A stretch of DNA of 64,000 nt from Undaria pinnatifida (Eukaryota; Sar; Phaeophyceae; Laminariales; Alariaceae): positions 8,116,805 through 8,180,804 of the forward strand of contig JABAKD010000030.1 of NCBI GenBank assembly GCA_012845835.1, given 5' to 3'. Each line of letters starts with the position of its first letter. The first letter of the stretch is position 1. Shown in pieces: positions 1 through 11,837 of this stretch. The notes beneath the pieces were generated by a model, which worked only from the letters and a program-made list of their open reading frames with translations, searched no databases and was not told the DNA's origin. Made by a program: the position numbers and the translations under genes.

Positions 1-147
1 ATGAGGACACACAACCCGCAATACGCGCGATCGGAGTATCACACACAGCTTGCAAAGATGAGTTTCGACGAAATCTTCGATCTCACAGCTGGAGTGTATT
101 TTTATTTTTTATAATATACATAGTCGTTTTTTCAGGCGCGAGTAGTG

Positions 148-345
148 AGATGTATGCGCTAGTATGGACCTGGCACATCGTAGGCTGGCTCCCGATTTCA
201 CTTTTATATGTTTCTGGCGAAGGCATGAATTGCGTCAGCTGTCATATATGCGTGTACCACCTTTGTGTTTGTGGTTTTTGCCTGGGGTATCCTTCCACTC
301 CAGAGTGATTGGAGCGTGTCCTGTGACCACGGGCTTGATTATGCG
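148..345 (+). repeat. Dispersed repeat R1, copy 1
   Basis: A block of about 195 bases recurs in direct orientation at 4321-4516 with scattered substitutions. Shared landmarks are a segment reading tatggacctggcacatcgta and a CCTGGGGTAT stretch before CACTCCAGAGTGA. Both copies lie just upstream of exon-like sequence of the kinase-type gene, so they look like intronic insertions. No terminal inverted repeat or coding capacity was seen. Confidence 0.75.
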
Positions 346-388
346 AGTTAATGTGAGAACAACAACAACAACTTAAAATAACAAACTA

Positions 389-499
389 GCAATCTATGAT
401 GTGGACAGCGAGTTGTCGTTCGATGCTTCTTCGGAAGTGTATGGGGGGGAGGACTTGGCCCTTGCGGCTGGAGGGGGCATGGCCAGGAGAACAGGGAGG
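389..499 (+). CDS. Candidate upstream exon of the kinase-like gene
   Basis: An open stretch follows a TAG acceptor at 386-388 and ends at an AG/GTACAT donor at 499/500. It encodes an acidic then glycine-rich peptide (YDVDSELSFDASSEVYGG and onward, ending MARRTGR). It could be an insert just before the activation segment of the kinase whose last exon is at 4629. Its phase does not join that exon directly, so a small exon would have to lie between them. It could also be chance. Confidence 0.3.
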
Positions 500-630
500 T
501 ACATACATCTAGTATTTGTAGTTTTTGGTTGTTGGAAACGATCGTTTCACGCTTTCATCTGGATGTTGTGTTCTTTCATCATGTCTATGGTTTTTGACTC
601 TCACGCTACATTTTCAGATGGCAAATGAAG

Positions 631-631
631 T

Positions 632-695
<64 letters not shown>
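631..695 (+). repeat. (CAA)n microsatellite
   Basis: About 21 near-perfect CAA units. Preceded by TTTTCAG and ATGGCAAATGAAG, so it could be read as a polyglutamine exon, but no partner exon supports that. Confidence 0.9.
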
Positions 696-696
<1 letters not shown>

Positions 697-1235
697 ACCC
701 ACAAACCGGTAGCAATATCCATCCAGCGTTTAGCATCCTGGTGATTTAGTGATAATGAACTCCGTGCGTACGTGTTCTTCTGCATTTATTTCCGGTTATT
801 CTGCGGTAGGTACTTGGAGGGTAGACGATAAGCACATCATCTCTCAAGACATTTACTACGTACTGCATTATACATGCGGAAATCTGATGCATCGCGTGTG
901 TTGACAATAACGACCGTTGGGCATTTATTTTCTTGTTCTGTTTTCTTGTTCTGTTGCGATATAACACCACCCACTAGCTAATGCTTCAATCATGGCTTGA
1001 ATCATGGCTTGTTACCGGTGTATACAACGTACTCTGTAGCACCACACCAAAGCGAAAAAAGAGCAAAAAAACAGGTGCTTCATGAATAATACATAGCTCA
1101 GAGTTGTGCGCGGTGCAGGGGGGTATACCAATAATCTGCAAGTGATGAATGATGACATAAGACTGCAGTAACGAACGAAAATTACATGAATATTATTTCA
1201 ACGTATTACTACGAATTAATAGTCGGTATAGGTGT

Positions 1236-1606
1236 ATAGGTCGCCCCGGTGGTCTAGTTGTTACCCTCGAATAGTACTAGCTAGCCTACTAGCGTTGGTC
1301 CTTGAGTTCGATTCCCACCGTGGTGAGATTTGACTTTATACGCAAAAAATGCCAAAAAAAAAAGGATCAAGTGCTGAGAGCGCCATGCAGCGTAGGTAGG
1401 TAGAATTTGACGCGAGTCGACGAGGGAAAAAAATGCTGATTTCTTCTCGCGATAAAAAGAAGGCACGTACCGTAGTGGGGATGGGGGAGGAGGGCCCGCT
1501 ATGTGACCCCAGGATCTGAGTTACTACTGCTGGGAGGGAGCGCGAGAGCAGTGCGAGGATAATAAGTGGGATGAAATAAAAAAGAAAAGTGCAAGGTTCG
1601 GACATG
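1236..1606 (+). mobile_element. tRNA-derived SINE, family A, copy 1
   Basis: The head carries pol III-type internal promoter boxes: an A box (TGGTCTAGTTG near 1250) and a B box (GTTCGATTC at 1306-1314). The body is shared with the reverse strand of 49148-49518, including CGACGAGGGAA, GCACGTACCGTAGTGGGG and GATCTGAGTTACTACTGCTGG. The head opens with GCCCCGGTGG, as in family B, but the bodies differ. No coding potential. The second, inverted copy is good evidence that this is mobile. Confidence 0.8.
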
Positions 1607-2179
1607 CAGGACGCAACAACTTAGTGCAGAAGGACATCAGCAGCAGTCAGAGTGGCTGCTTGTCGGCACCGCCCAAAATTTCCATCGCAGACAAACCCTT
1701 TGTTTGGTGAAAAAATATTCATTTTGCACCATTTAGGTGGTCGTGCCATGGCTGAAAGGGGGGGGTGAATCAGGTGGTTTGAAATTGAATGCGACGATTG
1801 ATGTCAGCTGGACCACGTGACTATTGAGCGTCGCGTGGCCCTCGTCGTCGCCTCTCTCATTGTTTTCCTAGGCGATTTCGTCCGTAAACAAACAACATCG
1901 GTGGCGTACACAAACAAACGAAAATTGAAATTGTGGCTTTCTTTGGGGACAGATCTCTTCGCGATCAATCCATAGACAGACGCATCGCTCGGCGTTTGTT
2001 TGCACTCTATTATTATACGAGTGCTACCCTCTCGCCTCTACATGTCTGTCGAGAAAACTGGCTTGGAAATTCGTCATCTGGGGGGGGTGTTGTCTTGCTG
2101 CGCGTTTAACACTTGGCCTTTTTTATCATCAGTACTCGGAGCTGGAGGGAAAGACAAGTAGAAAACAAATAAGGTCACG

Positions 2180-2640
2180 GCGATGGCACCCAAGCAAAGC
2201 GTCCCCAGGTCCCCGGTTTTCCGTGACTCTAATCTCTAGACGTTTTATCGGAACAGAAAAAAACTTGGCAATGTTCACACGCTGCGTTTAGAACTTTGGG
2301 CTGGATCGTGGCTTGGGGTTACGGTATACTGCTGTAGTGCTCAAGAGTTTTTGATCCGCAGATGGATGGTGTGAAGCCTGTTCAGTTTGATCGGTCTTCC
2401 GCGAGTTCTTCGCAGAGGTCCACACCTCGACTTTGAGGCGCTGCAGTGATCGAAATTTGGGGTGCACAAAAAACAATCCCCAACTGAACGTGTGCACTTT
2501 ACTAGCGGGCAGCTACAGCAGTACAGCTCCTCACAAGCAACCACGGCCCGTGAAATTGAGGGATGCTCCTGGTGGGGTGTATGACGGCGTCGGGTGCGCC
2601 AGACAGCACTTGTATGAAGCCAGAATCGACTCACGATATC
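2180..2640 (+). repeat. Dispersed repeat R2, copy 1
   Basis: Diverged direct copy of 12110-12570. Shared landmarks include a TCTAATCTCTAGA-like segment, GGTCYACACCTCGA, a CCCCAACTGAACG segment, CTCCTCACAAGCAAC and GTCGTCGGGTGC-like text. No open frame is conserved between the copies. Class unknown. Confidence 0.6.
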
Positions 2641-3530
2641 AGATGTGTGTTCGTGATTTCGAACTTGCGAGCCAGCGGCACTAAAATCTCCCGAAATCGC
2701 TGAAATATTTCAATTCACGCGCGGGAGCCTACAGAGTAATACGATGCCGCACAATCACGGATGAAAAGCGTTTTTTACCAATGTTTGCTGCTCGCCAGGC
2801 AGATGATGTCGTAGTAACTGCTGTGTTTCCGAGTCGTCGTATCCGAAAAGCCCGTTGCAAACAGTTGTTCATTCCCGTGAGGGGTGTGAGGGTTGGCAGT
2901 TGGTAGGAAGTTTACGGAATCCCCCAAAGGGCTCGAAACGCCTGGGAACAGCTCTGCATACTTGACGCTTTTTGCAGATTTTTTTCTGAACCTTCGAAAT
3001 ACGGATCTTTTTAGCAGATACCACGGAGCTGATCTTTCTAGGGTGAAGAATCAGTACGGACACTGGGTGTGCTGGATGTCGACGAGTAGAAGAACGGTTT
3101 AATGTGAAGAACACACACACACACGCTCTATTTTGAAGCGTTTTTTTTGTGTACGTACTACCGCGAAATGTCTCCATTCGATCTCCTACTCACAGCTCAA
3201 CAGATGCCTCAGCTAGCTTCCGTGACCTTGAGATCCGAAATATGAATTATCAAAACAATAATGTTGGTGGAGATCAAGAACAGAAACCGCTGGATGAAAT
3301 GATGGCGTTGTTCTTAGTAGTGTCGTATATGATACGATACTTGCTTCAGTTTTGCTCTCTATTTCTTATTCCATGCAAGTATTTTCTTTTTTTTCGCTGC
3401 ACTGCAGATAGAAATACGAGTGTGGAAGAAAACAAAACAAAATCTGCCAGAATAATACTCCGGAGTAAACACTACCAGGTACCAGGTACGACGTAAGTAG
3501 TACTTGTACCCGGCAGGTGATATCATCGTG

Positions 3531-3845
3531 CCGCCCCGGTGGCGTATCAGGTTGTCATCGAGCCTGGTATAGGTCAGTTTCGTGAGTTTGAACCCCCCCC
3601 GAGTGCATATTACTCGTATTAATTCGCGGGGGCATTTTCTTGTGCATTAATCGACTTGCGGAAAGCGCGAGAGCGTGAGTTTGCAACCCTTGATGAAAAG
3701 TCGACGAGCAGTGGGATTGCTTAACCTTATGCGCGATAAAAATTGAAGGCAAGAACCGGGGGGGAGGGACGACACCTGCCTGTGACCACGGCTTGTCCAG
3801 AAGCTGGAAAGTAGATGTGTGTGAAACAAGAAAAAGAAAAAAGGA
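3531..3845 (+). mobile_element. tRNA-derived SINE, family B, copy 1
   Basis: Starts CCGCCCCGGTGGCGTATCAGG and has a B-box-like GAGTTTGAACC. The body contains CTTGCGGAAAGCGCGAGAGC and ends with CCAGAAGCTGGAAAG and an A-rich tail. The same unit is at 49530-49832 (+) and 61390-61702 (-). B-box drift (GTTTGAACC against GTTCGAATC) suggests an old copy. Confidence 0.82.
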
Positions 3846-4320
3846 AAAAACATGGGGGGGGGAGGAGCGGAGGGGAGAAGGGGGAGCAGGGGGGAAGACG
3901 GGGCGTCCTACCCAACAGACTGAAGTTTGTGTGTGGCCGTCCAATGACCGTCACTAGCTATCATAGCGTAACGCCGCGCTGACTTCTTCGCCTTGTTGCG
4001 TTCTCCCCTCAGTGCGATTGATGCACTTGATACCCTCTATGAGCTCAATGCCGTCTTTAGTCAGTTCCCAAGGTCTGCTGATATGTTTGCTGTTTTTTTC
4101 CTTTTCTTTCCTTGCTTCCTTTTCTTGTCTTTTCCTTTATTTATATTATTTTCCTTTCCTTTTTCGCTAGATTTTCTTTTCTTTTTCTCTTTGCAATTGA
4201 CTTGAGTCTGACGTGCGTATGCGTAGTGATAGGTACTACTTGTAATATATATACGTGGTAGTCTTTTCTGGGTGGCAAGCGGTGTTGCTGTCGGTATTTC
4301 AGGCGATTAGTTTGATATAT

Positions 4321-4516
4321 GTTATGTACCAGTATGGACCTGGCACATCGTAGGCTGACTCCCGATTTCACTTTTTTGTATTTTTTCTGGCGGAGGCATG
4401 CACTGCGTCAGCTATGATATATGCATGTACCGCCTTTGTTTTGTTTGTGTTTTTTCCCTGGGGTATTCCTCCACTCCAGAGTGACTGCAGCCTGTCCTGT
4501 GACCACAGACTTGGTC
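4321..4516 (+). repeat. Dispersed repeat R1, copy 2
   Basis: Second direct copy of the 148-345 repeat, ending about 110 bases before the kinase exon at 4629. Confidence 0.75.
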
Positions 4517-4628
4517 CGCGCAACCTCAACCCTCCCTCCTCGCCCCCTCCCCATCCTCCCCCCCCACCTCTTGGTTGCTTTTTTGTTGGTGTCCTTCCTC
4601 CTCCTTTTCACGTGATTCTCATCCGCAG

Positions 4629-4964
4629 ATGTCGGGCATGGCGGGCAGCAAGCGCTTCATGGCCCCGGAGGTGTGCAATGGCCTTCCCTACAACGAGAAA
4701 GTGGACGTGTACTCCTTCGCCGTAGTGCTGTGGGAGATATGCACACTGCGAAAGCCGTTCGCGGGGATGAGCGTGGCGGATCACTACCGAGAAGTCATCG
4801 TCGGGGGTCTCAGGCCGCCCCTCGACCCTCGATGGCCGGCACGCCTGGTAAACCTTCTGCAGGAATGTTGGCACGAGGATCCGGATCGCCGACCTTCAAT
4901 GGTGGATGCGAGGAACACGTTGCGGCAGATCTTCGTGGGTGGGGGTGGCTCGGCAATGTGGTAG
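4629..4964 (+). CDS. Protein kinase catalytic domain, C-terminal exon (partial gene)
   Basis: The exon starts after a CCGCAG acceptor and runs 111 codons to TAG. It encodes the C-terminal lobe of a serine/threonine (TKL-like) kinase: the P+1/APE segment (GSKRFMAPEV), subdomain IX (DVYSFAVVLWE) with its structural Asp, and subdomain XI (DPDRRPSM) with the Arg that pairs with the APE Glu. Family knowledge says such kinases phosphorylate Ser/Thr in the cytosol or at membranes; no substrate can be inferred. The HRD and DFG motifs were not found in 1-4628, so the 5' exons are either beyond the window or in unrecognised short exons. The following gene is convergent. The exon assignment is secure; the full gene model is not. 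Confidence 0.85.
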   Translation: MSGMAGSKRFMAPEVCNGLPYNEKVDVYSFAVVLWEICTLRKPFAGMSVADHYREVIVGGLRPPLDPRWPARLVNLLQECWHEDPDRRPSMVDARNTLRQIFVGGGGSAMW

Positions 4965-7263
4965 TAAATAATCGCCCCCCCCCCCGTCAGCCGTAAAGGA
5001 AGCACTCCTCTCTTTTTCCCTTTCAAACGGCACCCACGTTTTTGGTGGTAAAATCACGGTTGGGCGAGGGGATCATATATTTGGAACTAGTGTGGGATTA
5101 TTTTTGCAGTGATAACGGGGTTGAAAACACCCCATCCGCGCGTCTCCGCCTTTTCGCTGCCGTAGATACGTGTTGGGCGGCTTTAAGTGGTTTTGGGGGC
5201 TTGGGCCATCATGTCACGAACTGCAGTGTACTGCTCCTGTACGAATGGCAAAACCAAAGTTTGTACTCGATATGGTTTTTGGTAGAATTGATTTTTGTGA
5301 AATTTCTGACCGGGGAGCCAGGCGACGGGATGGTGGTGGTGGGGGTTGATATCTTGCTGCGTGAGGTCGCGCAAGAACACCAGGGCTGGTGCGCAATTCA
5401 AGCAGCTTGGCGACGTTAGCAAGCGAAAAGGGTGGGTAGAATGGAATGCGCGCGTGATGTGCATACCCCCGGGATAGCCATGTGATCGACGGTGCGTAGT
5501 CCTCGTTGGGTATGGGGTATGCAGATAAGACACTGCTCCCCACGGCGTTGAACTGCGCCGTTGTCGTCGTTCGGTGTTTCGGCGGACTTGACTGTTTTTC
5601 GTAACGTATGTTTTTTGGATGCATGTGTAGGTTGGTGATGTGTGTTCCGTTACTGTGTGCGCGGCTTGTCTTATCCGTCTCTTCTACCGCTATTTTTTAG
5701 ATAAACGCACCCGATAGCGGTTGATATTTTTTTTTCGGTTCTGCTCCTTTTCCGCCTTCGTTGTACAAAAAGCTCGGCTTAAATAGGCGGTAGACAATGC
5801 ACCCGCCCGTGGCACGGGGTTACCGCACTCCATGCACAGGGGACGTCGCGTTGTTTCCCAAGTCGAGCGGACACTTTAGGCATTCTATTTTATACTAATA
5901 ATGAGCACTAACAACCGGAATTGCCGGAACCGGCGGAACCGGATTTTAAGATTATCGATCCTCTGTGGGAGGTATTTTTTTGTTGAGGATATGCGCATGT
6001 AAAATTGACGTGTGTGTCCGGTACGGTGCGAATAGTTTGATTTTGGGTCTGGGCTCTCCAAGTCGGAGAGCTCATGAGTTTTCAAGTACACCTTGGCGTT
6101 AGGATGTACGCAGAATCGATACACCGGGGCCTCTACCGGCCCGGTTTCAGTCCCACTGGTTTAGTTCGGAAAAGGGATTCACACTTGGTACCCGTATCAT
6201 AGTTTTACAGTAGAAGCGGAAGGCGAACAGCTAATCTTGAAGTTTAAACCCTTTTTGGTAAATGAGATTTCACACCCTGTGATCCGGGGTGATCCGGGTC
6301 CTGCCCGGTTGAGCCGCCCGTGGCACAGGGCAATGCACGAACGAAAAGCGATTTCGATCTCGCTCGAGAAAAAAAGGGCGGCGAGAGCGCATAATCGCGC
6401 CGGAGCGAACCGGATTATTTCCTCGAAGGCTGTTTGCACAAAGACGAATAAACGTGTTAACTCCTGGTTCGGGGTGCTTACTTTTCAATAAAATGTTCAC
6501 TCCTGATTCGGGGTGCTTTTCGGCACGTGAAATCGGACTTGTCCAGTGTACTTGTAGGAATACTACACAATTGCATACTCTTATCACTTATCAACCAACA
6601 CCTGCCGTGCTCGCTTTCAAAGGCCATGCCGTCGAGCAAAAAAGAAACGCGAGGAAGAGGCTTTGGTCTACGTCATCACTTGCTTCGCCAGACAGTAAGC
6701 AATAAACAGTGCCGGAGGCGCGTAACACAACCAATCCCAGGCCCCGATTTACCCATAAAAAAAGTTGGACTGTCGTATCCTATTCTGCAGGAGCAGTAGC
6801 TATAGCAGCAGTTGCTCAGTCAACCCCAGCCCCGAACAACGTGTCGCCTGGGCTGCATTATCCTACGGCATTAGCACCAGTGAATGAACGCCGCCCGCGT
6901 ACCGCTTGAATGAATATATACACAATGGCGTAAGTTTGAAGTACTGATTCCACGACGACGCCGCGCAGTGGAAATTATACTTCAAAACAATGCCAAACAT
7001 ACTAACAATTTTGAACGTTGGTCCCTCTTCAACTGCTTGTCGAGTACAATCTAAAAAAAGAAAACGTCAGTCGTGCCGAAGGTGGCCATAGCGGTAAAGC
7101 TTAATGTGATGATTGCAATCGCCACCGCAATCGTTTGAGTTCGTATAAAAAATGCCCCTCAGAAGATGACCTGCCCTTAAATCCCCGAAACGGTCACATT
7201 TAGGAAAGAAATAAAATACCAAGCCGGTCATCCCAATAACACAAACTGACAAGGTGAAACACG
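4965..7263. other. Intergenic, no recognised gene
   Basis: Lies between the convergent kinase and TPR-like genes and probably holds both 3' UTRs. Several open frames up to 136 codons overlap one another in different frames with low-complexity content, and none resembles a family. A short duplicated segment with GGTTCGGGGTGCTT and GATTCGGGGTGCTT is at about 6449-6520. Confidence 0.6.
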
Positions 7264-10200
7264 TCACCCCAAAAACACATATGACAGGGCCAAAATTGCG
7301 CCGACTACCGCGACGAGCATGACGGGGTCGTTGCCAGGTGCCTGGCCCGTGTCACTCCCCACGTAGTAACCCAGATCGTCTTTTTTTTTCTTCTCCTTCC
7401 AAGGAACAACTTTGGGCTTCCCTATCTCCTGTAAACGGCCGGTGAGTGGGGGGGAGCCGGCGACAAGACGGGGAGCAAGCTGAGAAATAAGTCCATACAA
7501 TACTGCGGGCTTTTATAAGGTACCCTTTAGGTAAGTATAATCGAATTTGAACCGAACCTACGCATGATACGTTTGAGGATCCTTCGTGAAGAGCGAACAC
7601 CTTGTGTCGCGAAGCAACCAGCGAACGCCAGCGAACAAAATCGACCATCCTACAGCTGAACGCGGCCAGGCGATCGAGATCGAGCTTTGTTGCGGCAGCA
7701 ACAACGGCTTGGGGTCGGGGTTGCCTCAGACAAGAGCCATCGCTCCAGTGGCGCAACGGCAGGCAGTTCGTAGAGCGACCTTCGAGTATCCCTCTCAAAG
7801 AGACCACTACTGTGCCAGCACAGTGAGCCATGCGCTGCATGCGGCTGAACAAGCGCACCAGCTCTTAGAAATATTAATGCTATTTATGGAATATTCCGCA
7901 TCGAGTTAATAGTAGCCCACCGCGGGGAGCCTAGCAGCGTTATACTCGTACGCCAACAGACGCGTGCTACGATATGGAGGTGAACCACTTTCTTTCCGCA
8001 AAGGTTCCTCAATCTAGGAGCTTAAGACATGTCCCTCCCAAAAAAAAATATTTGAAGCAAAACAAAACTGCTACCGGATGAAACAATCCAATGGCCTAGG
8101 TATTTAACGAGAATCATGCAAAAAAAAAACAATTTTCGACGATTTTGGGTTCAGGAAGCCCCGTCATTTCGAAACCATTTCAGCCAAAAAAAAGTCATAC
8201 CTCCATCTTTGCGCGCGTCAACAACGCACCATTTCAGCCAAAAAAAAGGTACACCTTTATCGTTGCACACGTCAACAACGCACCATTTCAGCCAAAAAAA
8301 GGTACACCTATATATTTGCACGCGTCAACAACGCACCATTTAGCCAAAAAAAGGTACACCTTTATCGTTGCACGCGTCAACAACGCACCATTTCAGCCAA
8401 AAAAAGGTACACCTTTATCGTTGCACGCGTCAACAACGCATTATTTCAGCCAAAAAAAGGTTTACCTCTGTCGTTGCACGCGTCAACAACGCACCCACAC
8501 TATTGACACTTTCCACCATGGATCGTTCCCGGTAGAAGATAATATGAATGTCTCACACGACCCCACTCGCCCTATCGTACCTTCCACTGGGTCTTGTCAA
8601 AGGTTTCCGTCAGGTGCGACACGTCAGGAAACTGGACGAAGTCATCTTCGCCAAGCTTTAGCTGAGGGGCTTTGGCGATGTACAGCAGCTCTTGGCCGAC
8701 CTTTGCGTACGATCGCGATCGACACAACACACGAAACGAAGCGGTGAATGCCCCGCGCATGCCAGCGAAAACCCGCAACAACAACAATTTTCACCTCGTT
8801 GGTGGTACAGACACACCTTCACCACTGAGCGAACAGTCACCACCTGGCTCAACACTGACGTACCCCAGAGTGTGCTTTCGTTACAAGTACCATATAAACA
8901 ATAAGAAAGCAGCCGGCGCAGACGGATCCCACTTTTGCGCTTTTGTTAGAGAAACACCATCACCACTGAGATGATTATGGTGTAGCCGACTGCTAGCTCA
9001 GTGGTTATGGTTTTTCTGGGCCGTTGGGCTTCAAACGAGGTTGTTAGATTTCCTCTGCTTATTACACATAAAAATCAGAACGGTCGAAGCCGTCCAATGT
9101 TTTCGTGCTGTGGGCAGAGGGGTAACCGGCACCACTGGCACCTTGCAGCGGACAAGTCCGCAAACATGCCACCCACCTTTCGGACGTCCAAGTCTCGATG
9201 GGCCTTGAGGCTTTCGAGCAGCTTCACCGCCTGTTGGTTCCTTCCCACGCCCTGCAGCGCCTGCACAGCCCAAAGCTTGAACTCGCCGCCTCTCCTTGAG
9301 TCTTCTCCCGCCAGAGAAACGGCCTTCTCCAGAAGGGTGAACGACGCATCGTAATCACCCCCCCGCATGACCAAGATGGCCTCTTCGTAGAATACCTAAT
9401 CAGGATGAATTATGAGGAGGCCGAGCTGTGAGCACGGCGACCGAAGCGAGTTTCGGACCGCTCCGATGTCGTGGAGGTACATGAAATCGCCGCAAGGGCG
9501 CTGGCTTGGTTTGGCCTTGTTTTTTTATAGCCAAAATACAATGGCTACAAATGCGCTCCGCTGCTCACAGAAAGGGGCGGCGAATTCCAGCTTTCTCTTG
9601 ACAGACACCATGCATGGAACATCCTACGCGTCGCAATTCTACAGATGCGGCAAGTAAGATAAAATAACAGACACTTGGTAAAACTATTACGGCGTACACC
9701 AAGGACAAGCTAGACCACTCGCTGATCTCGCGCGCGGTACTCGCACGTTGCTTGGGAGGAACTAAGTGGGAGTGCCAGGCATCCAAGCACACCATCTGCG
9801 ACGCCCATCGCGCCCCAAAACATGATTATTTCCTCCCGATCGAATGGCGCCTCTGCCTTGATCGAAAAACCACACACGACCGGCCGCTATCGGATGTCAT
9901 TCGATACCTGCATACATTATACCGGTATATTTTACCGGGTACGTATACGGCAGCGTGTGTGGTCAAGTTCCAGACGACTCAAAGGAATCGCCATCAGCAA
10001 TACACAGGATCAGTCCGCACGCAACTTTGCTCTGAAATCGCCGTCCACAGCGCTAACACAAACCCCGCGTACTGCATGGAAAACAATTCAACTGAATCCA
10101 GTCCGTCGGATTTCTCCCGCCACCATCTATATCTCACTTGTTTTCGAGTCCGATATGTATACCGGTAGTCTATGTACGTACCTCAGCTTGCTCCTCGTTC

Positions 10201-10365
10201 GTCAGCTGGTCTCCCCGCTCGGCACGCGCAACCAGACCGGCTGCTCGGTTGCCTTGGCCTGCTTTTCTGCCGGCTACGTCCGCGTCGAGCCAGGCTCCAA
10301 AAACCTTGACCTTGTCTCGCCCTGCCAATCGTCGAGCGGGACCAGCAACACTAATTTCGCTTAGG
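7264..10365 (-). CDS. TPR-like protein with C-terminal membrane anchor (3' exons; 5' end missing)
   Basis: Four exons join in phase on the minus strand: 10182-10359 or 10365 (59 codons plus a split codon), 9177-9395 (73 codons), 8581-8700 (40 codons) and 7264-7479 (71 codons and TGA). Donors are GTACGT, GTGGGT and GTACGA; the last acceptor is TTTCTCAG. The protein has helical repeat-like text (EEAILVMRGGDYDASFTLLE, then VGRNQQAVKLLESL), a segment ELLYIAKAPQLKLGE, a lysine-rich stretch (KEKKKKDD) and one C-terminal membrane helix (MLVAVVGAILALSYVFLG). The layout resembles plant and algal plastid membrane proteins in which a TPR-like helical region ends at an APKLxL motif. Plastid location is inference because the N-terminus was not found. 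Exon 10182-10359 begins within a codon, so at least one 5' exon lies above 10365. Confidence 0.78.
8172..8494 (+). repeat. Minisatellite, about 54-base unit, six copies
   Basis: Tandem units each contain ATTTCAGCCAAAAAAAGGT followed by a cacctttatcgttgcacg-type segment and CGTCAACAACGCACC. A-tract length varies between units, which shifts the frame, so the open frames across it are not conserved coding. It lies in the last intron of the TPR-like gene. Confidence 0.9.
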
Positions 10366-11235
10366 CTGTGGAACTAGAGCTATGACAGCTAGAGGTGCAA
10401 GCTCAGGACGTACTGCCCTGGCTCGCCAATAGATAGAATGCTATCATCATACTGGTACGCAATAGGGAGGACAGCAGACAACTTGCGTCAAAACAACGAT
10501 TGTTTGTTCTTCAAAATCGTTGAAACCTTCAGTTTTTAAACTTATTTGCCGGGAGAGCCAATTAACAGCCTCCTATTGAGACAAAAGGAAAAGAAGAGTT
10601 TTGGGACACACAATTCGTCGAACTCACAGCTGGCGTCCTTGAAATAATTTTATAAAATACGCATAATCGACAGCATCCTTACAGCTGCCCGGTTTTGAGG
10701 AGTAACCAGATATCTGCGGCCATCGCACCATCGCACCATCGCAGCCCCTGAAGGGACCCAGACGACCGCATGACTCAAGTGCGTCCCGTCGCTGAAGTTT
10801 CGGGGCTTGTTTCTACTCTGTGCGTCGAGAAATCGTGCCTCGTGGTGTTCGTGTGCGATTTCAGGCCTAGGCTGCTGGGAGCCGGAGGATGTTCCCCGTT
10901 TGCGCCCAGGTCGCCCAGTGAGCGGGAGTTGGATACCTTTTCCTGTAGCTGATGAGCCACAGAGCAACTTCTACAGGCGGAACTCGCGAAAAAGGTGTTT
11001 CGGGTGGAGAATTTGATGCTCGCCATGTGCGTACCTTTTTCCTTCTGAAAGGAACCGGGCAATATCACAGCACAGCAGGGGGGTTGGACAACGGTGCGAG
11101 TATTCACGCGGCCGAACGAAGTGCCCGTCACTGCTGACGTTCACGGTAATATCGATGTACCAATTTCAAACAATCTCCCCGGAGTACAGCGCTCGATAAG
11201 TAGATCTGCATGAAGGCGAGGTGCTGCTGTACTCA
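10366..11235. other. Upstream flank of the TPR-like gene
   Basis: Must contain the missing 5' exon(s) if the gene is intact and not very large. A minus-strand open stretch at about 10775-10960 is the best place to look but has no recognisable similarity. Confidence 0.4.
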
Positions 11236-11837
11236 GGCCAATTCTTTTTCAGTCAGATTTGTAACCCATCGCATCGCCCATCCCACCACAAACACACCCA
11301 CACGCCCACACACCCATACTTAGTACCACACAACAGTATCATACAACAGCGCCGACGCTGGCTTGGCTCCTATCACTGCTGCTGCTTCTCGCCGCAAGTC
11401 AGCGTGGCGCACTCCTGGCTCCGCTCATCAGCAGCGCGTTCACCACGATGGCAGCAGCGCGCGGTATCGATGTCATTTTGCCAACAACGGATACGCCTGC
11501 TGTAGCTTTGGCGGCTCGCGGCTGAGTGCAATGCCACGAACGTAGCTTTGGCGGCTTTCGGCTAAGTCCAACGCCACCAATCCGCTTGGACGCGGGTTCA
11601 TCGCGCGCGAAGCACGCGTTGCTCGCGGAAAACGCGCGAAGCGCAGAGCTTCCAGCCGATTTTTGACTACCATACAGCAGTACTCCCTCACACCAACCGC
11701 CTCCAGAAGGAGCACCAGAACTATAAAATCGACTCGACTGACGATGAGAAGGAGGCACAGAAGAACTCAGTCGAAAAGAAGTCCAGTCGTAAAGGGCCGT
11801 TTTCAACTGACGGAATCCGACTGTATAAGAATTGGCC
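11236..11837 (-). mobile_element. Harbinger-like MITE, copy 1
   Basis: 602 bases bounded by inverted ends GGCCAATTCTT and AAGAATTGGCC. The interior matches, in opposite orientation, most of the element at 12905-13701. Shared blocks include ACCCATCGCATCGCCCATCCC-like text, a duplicated TAGCTTTGGCGGCT segment and GTCGAAAA/CAGTCG motifs. No transposase frame is present. Flanking trinucleotides (TCA, TGA) do not form a clean target duplication. Confidence 0.75.

Noticed and set aside
631-695. Polyglutamine protein exon
   Set aside because: An acceptor-like CAG precedes it but no donor or partner exon supports coding; best treated as a microsatellite.
7352-7858. 168-codon minus-strand open frame in the TPR-like gene
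   Set aside because: Overlaps the supported last exon in another frame and continues through intron sequence; no motif.
8145-8747. 200-codon open frame with Pro-Lys repeats
   Set aside because: It is the minisatellite read through; frame changes between units and the 3' part is antisense to a well-supported exon at 8581-8700.
8975-9060. tRNA gene or SINE head (GCTAGCTCAGTGG resembles an A box)
   Set aside because: No acceptable B box follows and no cloverleaf could be drawn.
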